DNA of 32,478 nt from Brevundimonas diminuta 3F5N (GTDB lineage Bacteria; Pseudomonadota; Alphaproteobacteria; Caulobacterales; Caulobacteraceae), in the NCBI RefSeq assembly GCF_900163625.1, contig NZ_FUIE01000087.1, positions 1-32,478 on the forward strand, written 5' to 3'. The notes under the pieces are model-generated. The model saw only the letters and a list, made by a program, of their open reading frames with translations. It did no database searches and had not been told where the DNA came from. How positions within the stretch are numbered: the stretch's first letter is position 1; each line of letters begins with the position of its first letter. Made by a program: the position numbers and the translations under genes. Below, piece by piece: positions 17,465 through 25,380 of the stretch.

Positions 17465-17992
17465 CTAGCCGCGCCGCAAGATGAACTCGTCGTCCATCCA
17501 GGCGCCGACGGGATATTGATACTCGCCCGCCTTCTCGAAGCCGTAGGCGGTGTACAGCTTCTGGGCCTTTTCATTGCCGCTCCAGACGCCGATCCACAGG
17601 GGGCCGTCGGTGTGGGCCTCCATCCAGTCCAGCGAGATCTTCAGCAGCTTTGTGCCCAGGCCTAGTCCTTGCGCCTGCTTGCCGACGTAGAGGCGACGCA
17701 GCTCGGCGTGGCTGGCGCGGCCGTCGGGGTGGGGCAGGGTGTTCGGCCCGGCGTTGGCGAAGGCCAGCAGTTCGCCGTCACGCTCGGCCACCCACCAGGC
17801 GGCGCCCGGCTCGGCCAGCTTCTTGGTGATGGCCTCGGTGTTGAAGCTGGCGTCCAGGAAGGCGGTCAGGTCGGCGGTCGGATAGGGAATGCCGAAGCCG
17901 GTGACGAAGGTGTCGATGAAGGTCTGGCGGCCCAGAACGGCCAGGGCGGCGGCGTCTTCGGGGCGGGCGGGACGGATCACAGGTTCGCTCAT
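17465..17992 (-). CDS. GNAT family N-acetyltransferase
   Basis: A 175-residue acetyl-CoA-dependent acetyltransferase; the acceptor is unknown. The GNAT fold is visible from the N-terminal VIRPARPEDAAAL strand-helix, through LRRLYVGKQAQGLGLGTKLL (the acetyl-CoA loop Q-x-x-G-x-G), to the final WIGVWSGNEKAQKLYTAYGF helix-strand. ATG at 17992 is chosen because the family N-terminus begins there. The open frame continues to 18229, but the extra residues are Arg/Ser-rich and look like non-coding sequence. It heads the minus-strand group GNAT-VWA-serine hydrolase and faces a divergent gene 217 bases away. Confidence 0.87.
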   Translation of the reverse strand: MSEPVIRPARPEDAAALAVLGRQTFIDTFVTGFGIPYPTADLTAFLDASFNTEAITKKLAEPGAAWWVAERDGELLAFANAGPNTLPHPDGRASHAELRRLYVGKQAQGLGLGTKLLKISLDWMEAHTDGPLWIGVWSGNEKAQKLYTAYGFEKAGEYQYPVGAWMDDEFILRRG

Positions 17993-18209
17993 GATTGACG
18001 CATAGCGCCGCGCGGAGGCCGGGTGAAGGCGCGTCGGGGCGTCACGCGCCCTGTTCATTGCAGCCTCGTCATCTTTGCGTGGTTGCAGGGGCGCGCGGCG
18101 GGAGCTACCACCTTTGTCCAAGGTGCGCTGTCGGCGGCGCACGCCAATGCTGGGATCGGGGAGGTAGAGGGACGCCAAGGCCTTGGTTTCACAGGCTGAT
18201 CCCCGTGCT

Positions 18210-18866
18210 ATGACTTCTCCTGCACTCATGACTCATTCCGAATCCGCAGTTCAGACGCCGGTTGCGGCCGCCGGCTCCGCCGAGTCGGAGACCGCCTATG
18301 GCGCGATCACCCTGGCGCGCCATGGCGAGCCGGCGCTGTCGCGCAAATGCATGATCACCTCGGACCAGTATCGCGACTGGTGGGGCCGCTATGAGATCGG
18401 CGGCCTGCGTGCGGGTCAGACGCCGCCCCAGGCCCTGCTGAGCACGGCCGAGGGCGCCGGGGCGATCTACGCCTCCACCCGACCGCGCGCCCAGGAAACC
18501 GCCCGCGCCGTAGCGCCGAACCGCGACGTTCTGGTCGACGCCCTGTTCATCGAGGCGCCGCTGCCGCCGCCGCATTTCCCGGCCTGGATCAAGCTGTCGC
18601 CGCGCTACTGGGGCGTGATCTCGCGCATCTGGTGGCACGCCTTCAATCATCACGAGGGCCAGGAGACCCGCGCCGAGGCCGAGGTCCGCGCCGATCAGGC
18701 CGCGCGCGTCCTGATCGCTCGCGCGTCGGAAGGTCATGACGTGCTGGTGCTGGCGCACGGCTATTTCAACCACATGGTCGGCCAGCGGCTGAAGGCGCAC
18801 GGCTGGCGTCTGGCCCACAACCAGGGCTTCAAATACTGGTCCCAGCGCCGTTTCGTGAGGCGCTGA
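18210..18866 (+). CDS. Histidine phosphatase superfamily protein
   Basis: The protein is a likely phosphoglycerate-mutase-like phosphatase. The catalytic RHG motif is R37-H38-G39 in LARHGEP. A second arginine segment lies in YASTRPRAQET and a late histidine in LVLAHGYFNHMVG. The 218 residues suit a single-domain member. An unusual middle segment rich in Trp, Pro and His (residues about 120-150) differs from typical cobalamin or SixA phosphatases, so the substrate is open. ATG 18210 is chosen over TTG 18183; ATG 18228 is also possible. A weak GC-only hairpin lies just after its stop. Confidence 0.8.
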   Translation: MTSPALMTHSESAVQTPVAAAGSAESETAYGAITLARHGEPALSRKCMITSDQYRDWWGRYEIGGLRAGQTPPQALLSTAEGAGAIYASTRPRAQETARAVAPNRDVLVDALFIEAPLPPPHFPAWIKLSPRYWGVISRIWWHAFNHHEGQETRAEAEVRADQAARVLIARASEGHDVLVLAHGYFNHMVGQRLKAHGWRLAHNQGFKYWSQRRFVRR

Positions 18867-18926
18867 CGTCGCGGCGTCAGGAAGGCCGTTGAAGCGGCGC
18901 GCCTGCCTCTCTAGGTTGCGCCCATC

Positions 18927-19183
18927 ATGACTGACGCATCCGCTTCCCCCGCCGTGCCCGCCGACCTCAGCTTCGAGGACGCCCTGTCGCGTCTGGAGGG
19001 CATCGTTTCGCGCCTGGAATCGGGTCAGGCCCCGCTTGAGGAATCCATCGCCCTGTATGAAGAGGGCGCGCGGCTGAAGGCTCACTGCGAGGCGCGGCTG
19101 AAGGCCGCCCAGCTGCGGGTCGAGAAGATCGTCGTCGGCGCCGACGGCCAGGCCAAGGGCGTCGAACCGGCTGAGTTCGGCTG

Positions 19184-19184
<1 letters not shown>
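18927..19184 (+). CDS. xseB: Exodeoxyribonuclease VII small subunit
   Basis: XseB forms exonuclease VII with XseA, degrading single-stranded DNA to oligonucleotides. The 85-residue protein has the family core LSFEDALSRLEGIVSRLESG followed by PLEESIALYEEGARLKAHCE, two helices that form the small subunit. A short disordered N-terminus and an acidic tail flank it. Its position before ispA and dxs is a common arrangement in proteobacteria. The stop codon overlaps the start of csaA (TGATG). The large subunit is not in the window. Confidence 0.94.
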
Positions 19185-20448
<1,264 letters not shown>

Positions 20449-20515
20449 TAGGAAACGCGCCCGCCCTCAGCGGGTTACTGTTTGACGCTCCGTCGTCTTA
20501 AGGCCCCCGATCCCC

Positions 20516-22426
20516 ATGCCCCACACCCCGCTTCTCGACACCGTCAAGTTTCCCGCCGACACGCGGGGCTTCGACATTCCTCAGCTGAAACAGCTGGCGG
20601 ATGAGGTGCGGGCTGAAACGATCGACGCCGTGTCCGTGACGGGCGGGCATCTGGGCGCGGGTCTGGGCGTGGTCGAGCTGACGGTCGCCCTGCACCACGT
20701 CTTCGAGACGCCGGACGACATTCTGATCTGGGACGTCGGCCACCAGTGCTATCCGCACAAGATCCTGACCGGGCGGCGCGACCGGATGCGCACCCTGCGT
20801 CAGGGCGGCGGCCTGTCGGGCTTCACCAAGCGGTCCGAGAGCGAATACGATCCCTTCGGCGCGGCCCACGCCTCGACCTCCATCTCGGCCGCGCTGGGCT
20901 TCGCCGCCGCGCGCGACGCCAAGGGCGGGAGCAACCGCGTCGTGGCCGTCATCGGCGACGGCTCCCTGTCGGCGGGCATGGCCTATGAGGCGATGAACAA
21001 CGCCGCCGAGGCCACCAGCGGTCAACTGATGGTCATCCTGAACGACAACGACATGTCGATCGCCCCGCCGGTCGGCGGCATGAGCGCCTATCTGGCCAAG
21101 CAGGTCTCGGGCGGCGCCTATCAGAATATCCGCAAGGTCGGGAAGAAGTTCGTCGACCACATGCCGCGCCCGTTCCGCGACGCCGCGCGCAAGGCCGAGG
21201 AATACGCCCGCGGCATGATCGTGGGCGGCACCCTGTTCGAGGAGTTGGGCTTCTACTACGTCGGACCGATCGACGGTCACGACATGGAGAACCTGGTTCC
21301 GATCCTGAAGAATGCGGCGGCCATCACCGACCGCCCGGTGCTGGTCCACGTCGTCACGCAGAAGGGCAAGGGCTACGCCCCGGCCGAAAGCAGCGCCGAC
21401 AAGCTGCACGCGGTGGTCAAGTTCGACGTGATCTCGGGCAAGCAGGCCAAGGCCGTCTCCAACGCCCCCAGCTACACCAAGGTCTTCGGCACCGAGCTGA
21501 TCAAGCACGCCCAGGTCGATCCGACCGTCATGGCCATCACCGCCGCCATGCCGTCGGGCACCGGGCTGGACCTGTTCGGCCAGGCCTTCCCGGACCGCAC
21601 CTTTGATGTCGGCATCGCCGAGCAGCACGCCGTCACCTTCGCCGCCGGTCTGGCCGCCGATGGGATGAAGCCGGTCTGCGCCCTGTATTCGACCTTCCTG
21701 CAGCGCGGCTATGATCAGGTCGTCCACGATGTGGCGATCCAGTCCCTGCCGGTGCGCTTCGCCATGGACCGGGCTGGTCTGGTGGGCGCCGACGGTTCGA
21801 CCCACGCCGGGTCGTTCGACATCGGCTACATGGGCGCTTTGCCGGGCATGGTGCTGATGGCGGCCTCGGACGAGGCCGAACTGGCGGCGATGATTTCGAC
21901 CTCGCTGGCCATCGACGACCGCCCCAGCGCCTTCCGCTATCCGCGCGGCGAGGGTGTCGGCGTCGACATTCCCGAACTGGCCGCCCCGCTGGAGATCGGT
22001 AAGGGCCGCATCGTCCGCGAAGGCACGTCCGTCGCCATCCTGTCGCTGGGCACCCGCCTGCAGGAATCGCTCAAGGCCGCCGACATGCTGGCCGCCAGGG
22101 GCGTGTCGGCCACCGTCGCCGACGCCCGCTTCGCCAAGCCGCTGGACGCCGACCTGATCCTGCGTCTGGCGCGCGAGCATGAGGCGCTCATTACGGTCGA
22201 AGAGGGCGCCATGGGCGGCTTCGGCGCCTTCGTGCTTCAGTTGCTGGCCGAGAAGGGCGCGCTGGACGGCGGGCTGAAGATCCGCACCCTGCACCTGCCC
22301 GACATCTTCCAAGATCAGGACAAGCCCGAGGTCATGTACGCTCAGGCCGGTCTGAACGCCGACCACATCGCCGCCGCCGCGGTGACGGCGCTGGGCGTCG
22401 ACGCCAGCCGGGCCGCGCGAGCCTAG
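20516..22426 (+). CDS. dxs: 1-deoxy-D-xylulose-5-phosphate synthase
   Basis: Dxs is the thiamine-diphosphate enzyme that joins pyruvate and glyceraldehyde 3-phosphate, the first step of the MEP pathway. The 636 residues match the family. The N-terminal part has [17 protein letters not shown] and [12 protein letters not shown], then the TPP-binding [16 protein letters not shown]. The middle transketolase-like domain shows [15 protein letters not shown] and [15 protein letters not shown]. The C-terminal transketolase domain follows. ATG 20516 fits the family start. Together with ispA upstream it places early and middle steps of isoprenoid synthesis in one transcription direction. A short hairpin with TTACTGTTT precedes it, so a separate promoter is possible. 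Confidence 0.96.
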   Translation: MPHTPLLDTVKFPADTRGFDIPQLKQLADEVRAETIDAVSVTGGHLGAGLGVVELTVALHHVFETPDDILIWDVGHQCYPHKILTGRRDRMRTLRQGGGLSGFTKRSESEYDPFGAAHASTSISAALGFAAARDAKGGSNRVVAVIGDGSLSAGMAYEAMNNAAEATSGQLMVILNDNDMSIAPPVGGMSAYLAKQVSGGAYQNIRKVGKKFVDHMPRPFRDAARKAEEYARGMIVGGTLFEELGFYYVGPIDGHDMENLVPILKNAAAITDRPVLVHVVTQKGKGYAPAESSADKLHAVVKFDVISGKQAKAVSNAPSYTKVFGTELIKHAQVDPTVMAITAAMPSGTGLDLFGQAFPDRTFDVGIAEQHAVTFAAGLAADGMKPVCALYSTFLQRGYDQVVHDVAIQSLPVRFAMDRAGLVGADGSTHAGSFDIGYMGALPGMVLMAASDEAELAAMISTSLAIDDRPSAFRYPRGEGVGVDIPELAAPLEIGKGRIVREGTSVAILSLGTRLQESLKAADMLAARGVSATVADARFAKPLDADLILRLAREHEALITVEEGAMGGFGAFVLQLLAEKGALDGGLKIRTLHLPDIFQDQDKPEVMYAQAGLNADHIAAAAVTALGVDASRAARA

Positions 22427-22549
22427 GCCGCAATCGACCATCCCCCCTTGGCCCCTGTGCTAGACTGCATGCGGGCCGAGGGGAGATTTCAGACGATTCA
22501 GACGAATTGGACTCTATTTTTTCCTTCTCTCACCAGAGGAAGGCGCGGG

Positions 22550-23317
22550 TCACAGCACCCCGATCATGCTGGCCACCAGCGGGTGACGCACGATGTCGCG
22601 TTCGGCCAGGCGGACGACGGCGATTTCGGGCACGGCCTCCAGTCGCTCGGCGATGTCGGACAGGCCGGAGACCCCCGGCAGCAGGTCGGATTGCTGCGGG
22701 TCGCCCGTGACCACCATGGTCGAATGCCAGCCCAGTCGGGTCAGCAGCATCTTCAACTGGACGTAGGTGCAGTTCTGCGCCTCATCCACGACGATGAAGG
22801 CGTTGTTCAGGGTGCGGCCGCGCATATAGCCGATGGGGGCGATCTCGATCAGGCCCTCGGCCATCAGGGCCTTGACCCGCTTCATCGACAGACGGTCCGA
22901 CAGGGCGTCGTAGAGCGGCCGCAAATAGGGAGCCAGCTTGTCCTCCATGTCGCCGGGCAGGAAGCCGATCGATTCCCCGGCCTCGACGGCGGGACGGCTC
23001 AGGACGATGCGGCCGACCTTGCCCGCCTCCAGCGCCTCGACCGCCTTGGCGACGGCCAGATAGGTCTTGCCGGTGCCTGCCGGGCCCAGCGCCAGAACCA
23101 GATTGGCGTGGTCGACCGCGTCCATCAGTTCGGCCTGGCCGTCGGACTTGGGTTTCAGCGTCTTCATATAGGCCTGGTCCCGCTCGTCGTTCGAGGGCAG
23201 GGGCGACCAGCCGCCGACGCGGGCGGGCAATCGCCGCACCTTGGCGTCCTGAATGAATTCGGGCGAATCCAGCACGCCTTCGCGCAGCTGACGCTTGATG
23301 GCCGATCGTTTGCTCAT
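22550..23317 (-). CDS. phoH: PhoH-like (YbeZ-type) ATPase
   Basis: A cytoplasmic P-loop NTPase of the PhoH family with 255 residues; family members are linked to RNA and ribosome metabolism, often beside ybeY. Walker A is GPAGTGKT (78-85), the Walker B segment is AFIVVDEAQN, and VVTGDPQQSDL is the third conserved block. The N-terminal domain of longer YbeZ proteins is reduced to about 60 residues. ATG at 23317 is chosen because GGAGGCG precedes it. The frame stays open to 23560, but the leader there is structured and Arg/Pro-rich in translation. No ybeY or miaB is adjacent. Downstream it converges with dxs. Confidence 0.9.
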   Translation of the reverse strand: MSKRSAIKRQLREGVLDSPEFIQDAKVRRLPARVGGWSPLPSNDERDQAYMKTLKPKSDGQAELMDAVDHANLVLALGPAGTGKTYLAVAKAVEALEAGKVGRIVLSRPAVEAGESIGFLPGDMEDKLAPYLRPLYDALSDRLSMKRVKALMAEGLIEIAPIGYMRGRTLNNAFIVVDEAQNCTYVQLKMLLTRLGWHSTMVVTGDPQQSDLLPGVSGLSDIAERLEAVPEIAVVRLAERDIVRHPLVASMIGVL

Positions 23318-23335
23318 GGACGCCTCCAGGGCATG

Positions 23336-23364
23336 AAAAAAGGCGAGCCCGGCAGGGTCTCGCC
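23336..23364 (-). terminator. Intrinsic terminator hairpin just upstream of the phoH start
   Basis: Read on the minus strand, GGCGAG, an 11-base loop and CTCGCC are followed directly by TTTTTT. The T-run ends about 18 bases before the phoH start codon and just before its ribosome-binding site. A terminator ahead of the gene on the same strand implies either an attenuator in the phoH leader or the end of a small RNA gene. Confidence 0.6.
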
Positions 23365-23553
23365 TTGGTCGTCGGTGGGGGAGGTGGGGGCCGAAGTCGC
23401 GCAGCCGTCCCGAACGGTCGCAGGGTCTTCGCCGCAGCAGGTGCGTCGCCGTCCCCGAACTGGTCGTGAACACGCCAAGCGCATTCTCCAGCGTCTGACC
23501 GGACCGGGCTTGATCCGGCTTCGGATCCGGGGGCGAATGGGGCCTGCCGAATC

Positions 23554-23571
23554 GCATCAACAGTTTGATGC
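23554..23571. promoter_or_regulatory. Perfect inverted repeat, possible operator
   Basis: GCATCAA and TTGATGC are separated by four bases, in the divergent promoter zone between phoH and the gamma-carbonic-anhydrase-like gene, 57 bases before the start of the latter. The symmetry suits a dimeric regulator, but no regulator gene is adjacent. Confidence 0.35.
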
Positions 23572-23628
23572 TAACGTGGTTTCTGAAGGGTTAAAGTCTT
23601 CATTTTGAGAAGAATAGGCGGTGTTCGG

Positions 23629-24159
23629 ATGAGTGTTTACAGCCTGGGCGACAGCAAGCCTCAGCTTCCGCCGGAGGGCGAATACTGGATCGCGCCGAAT
23701 GCAACCGTTCTAGGGAACGTGATTCTGCATCCGGGCGCCAGCATCTGGTTCAACGCCGTGCTGCGCGGAGACAACGACCCCATCGTCATCGGGGCTGACA
23801 CGAATATTCAGGATGGCGGCATCCTGCACACTGACGTCGGTTCGCCCCTGACCATCGGCGCCGGCGTGACGGTGGGGCACAAGGTGATGCTGCATGGGTG
23901 CGAGATCGGCGATAACAGCCTGATCGGCATCGGCGCGGTCATCCTGAACGGGGCGCGCATCGGGAAGAACTGCCTGATCGGCGCCAACGCCCTGATCACC
24001 GAGGGCAAGGTCATTCCTGACAACAGCCTGGTCATGGGCCAGCCCGGCAAGGTGGTCCGGGAATTGGAAGAGGGGCAGATCGAGGCGCTGCGCATCTCGG
24101 CCCAGCACTATGTGCAGAACTGGCGTCGCTATGCGGGCGGGTTGAAACGTCTCGACTGA
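23629..24159 (+). CDS. Gamma-carbonic-anhydrase family protein
   Basis: A trimeric left-handed beta-helix protein of 176 residues related to gamma-carbonic anhydrases (YrdA/PaaY/CaiE group). Hexapeptide repeats run from about residue 20 to 145. The three metal histidines are present: H67 (ILHTD), H84 (TVGHK) and H89 (MLHGC). R46 and D48 in LRGDND and Q61 in NIQDG are also in place. The acidic loop with the proton-shuttle Glu of the archaeal enzyme is not evident, so carbonic anhydrase activity is uncertain; some relatives hydrolyse thioesters. ATG 23629 is chosen over TTG 23605 on family length. The ribosome-binding site is weak. Confidence 0.9.
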   Translation: MSVYSLGDSKPQLPPEGEYWIAPNATVLGNVILHPGASIWFNAVLRGDNDPIVIGADTNIQDGGILHTDVGSPLTIGAGVTVGHKVMLHGCEIGDNSLIGIGAVILNGARIGKNCLIGANALITEGKVIPDNSLVMGQPGKVVRELEEGQIEALRISAQHYVQNWRRYAGGLKRLD

Positions 24160-24327
24160 TCCGTCGCCCCACAATGGCACGGCTCACAATGAGACAGACG
24201 GCCCGGGAGGCGAGGCGGAATGGCGCAAACTCGCCTCAAGGGGGATGAAAACGCCCAATGTCGGACGTCTGAAACGGCCCGGCGCTTGCATCGCCTCTGC
24301 TGAAGATCAATGCAGGAGTCCGATCCC

Positions 24328-25254
24328 ATGCGGATAGGGATTACGAAAATGCTGGCGGGAGCCGTGGCCTTTGTGGGGCTGATGGCGGTCGCTGATGCCG
24401 CAGCGGCGCAGTGCGGGCCTTCGAGCTGCCTGCCGCCTCCGCCGCCGACGCCGATGTTGCCGCCGCCGACGCCGATCACGCCGCCGGTGACGCCGCCGGG
24501 CGGAGGCTGCGGCCCCAGCGGCTGTCTGCCGCCGCGTCCGCCGGTGACGCCGCCGTGCGGCGGCGGCGGTTGCCTGCCGCCTCCGCCCCCTCCGTGCTGC
24601 GGTTCGGGCGGCGGCAATGTGAATGTGAACGTGAACGTCAATGCGAACGCCAGCGCCAACGCTTCGGCGCGGGCCTGGTCAGGATCGCGGGCGGGATCGA
24701 CGGTCATCGTCGCGGGCGGCGGCGGCGCCTATTTCAATGTCGATCAGCCTTATCCGACCACCATCCAGGGGCTGAACGTCCAGGGCGGGATGCAGTCGGT
24801 GCGCGTGCCCTTCACCGCCACGCGTCGCATCGAGAAGCAGGTCGTGCTGCAGGCTGTCTGCATCGACGACCGCAATGTGCCGCACCCCGCGTCTCAGGTG
24901 ACGCCGGGCCGGGACGTCGCCAACAGCTATGACGGCGAACTGTATCGCTGCCTGGCGGGCACGAAGCTGCAATGGACCATCAGCGACGCCGAAGGCGCGC
25001 CGGGCGAGACCGTGGCCTGCAACAAGGGCGACGCTCTGTGGCACGGTGCGGGCGGGCGTCTGGAATGCCGTCCTGAACAACAGGCGCGCCAGTGCAACGA
25101 GCGCTCGCTGCTGCGTCGTTACGGCGCCGGCGTGAAGGTGCTGAGCATGATGCGCGAAGAGACCTACACCGAGTATCGCGAGGAAATGGTCGAGGGCGCA
25201 GCGTCCACGGGCATGATCATGATGGACGGCGGGGTCGGCGGCCGGGTTTTCTGA
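24328..25254 (+). CDS. Secreted Cys/Pro-repeat protein of unknown function
   Basis: I do not recognise this family. The 308-residue protein has a signal peptide (cleavage likely after ADAAAA, about residue 27). A low-complexity region carries three copies of CGxxxCLPP (residues 29-36, 61-68 and 77-84) separated by proline-rich spacers, then CC at 90-91, a glycine run and an alternating Asn-Val/Asn-Ala stretch (about 97-112). The C-terminal 190 residues look folded, with further cysteines (VCIDD, YRCLAG, VACNKG, LECRP, QCNER) and a charged end. The pattern suggests an exported, disulfide-linked or metal-binding surface protein. AGGAG precedes ATG 24328; a strong terminator follows 78 bases after the stop, so it is probably monocistronic. 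Confidence 0.75.
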   Translation: MRIGITKMLAGAVAFVGLMAVADAAAAQCGPSSCLPPPPPTPMLPPPTPITPPVTPPGGGCGPSGCLPPRPPVTPPCGGGGCLPPPPPPCCGSGGGNVNVNVNVNANASANASARAWSGSRAGSTVIVAGGGGAYFNVDQPYPTTIQGLNVQGGMQSVRVPFTATRRIEKQVVLQAVCIDDRNVPHPASQVTPGRDVANSYDGELYRCLAGTKLQWTISDAEGAPGETVACNKGDALWHGAGGRLECRPEQQARQCNERSLLRRYGAGVKVLSMMREETYTEYREEMVEGAASTGMIMMDGGVGGRVF

Positions 25255-25332
25255 ACCGGCTGTTCAGCCTGGCGACAGGCGAAGACGCCTAAGGTCCAGG
25301 CATCGACTCTCCGTCGATAGGCCTAAACGACT

Positions 25333-25371
25333 GGGCCCCGTTCCTTGCGGAACGGGGCCCTTTCTTCGTCT
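25333..25371 (+). terminator. Strong intrinsic terminator after the Cys/Pro-repeat gene
   Basis: A perfect 12-bp stem, GGGCCCCGTTCC at 25333-25344 with GGAACGGGGCCC at 25349-25360 around a TTGC loop, is followed by TTTCTTCGTCT. It lies between the convergent repeat-protein and M16 peptidase genes; the minus-strand side lacks a T-run. Confidence 0.85.
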
Positions 25372-25380
25372 GGAGCAGGC

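Larger units (their letters stand above)
23318..23628. other. 311-bp structured region between divergent phoH and gamma-carbonic-anhydrase-like genes
   Basis: No gene is supported here. From phoH outward it holds a minus-strand terminator hairpin (23336-23360), nested inverted repeats, a pair of imperfect direct repeats (23404-23420 and 23448-23466), a GATCCG/CGGATC hairpin (23512-23527) and a perfect 7-bp inverted repeat (23554-23571). The pattern suits a long 5' leader of phoH or a separate small RNA on the minus strand. I do not recognise it as 6S RNA, 4.5S RNA, tmRNA or a known riboswitch. Confidence 0.5.

Noticed and set aside
22427..22549. GCTAGACT promoter-like box and a short direct repeat (CAGACGATT/CAGACGAATT) between dxs and phoH
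   Set aside because: The matching -35 would need an unusual spacer, and no RNA or gene follows. The nearby CCTTC/GAAGG hairpin is preceded, not followed, by its T-run, so it is not a terminator for dxs.
24174..24190. TGGCAC as a sigma-54 -24 element before the Cys/Pro-repeat gene
   Set aside because: No TTGC-type -12 element follows at the right spacing.
24207..24237. GAGGCGAG/CTCGCCTC hairpin as a terminator
   Set aside because: The 8-bp stem is perfect, but it is followed by AAGGGGG rather than a T-run. It may only be a leader hairpin.
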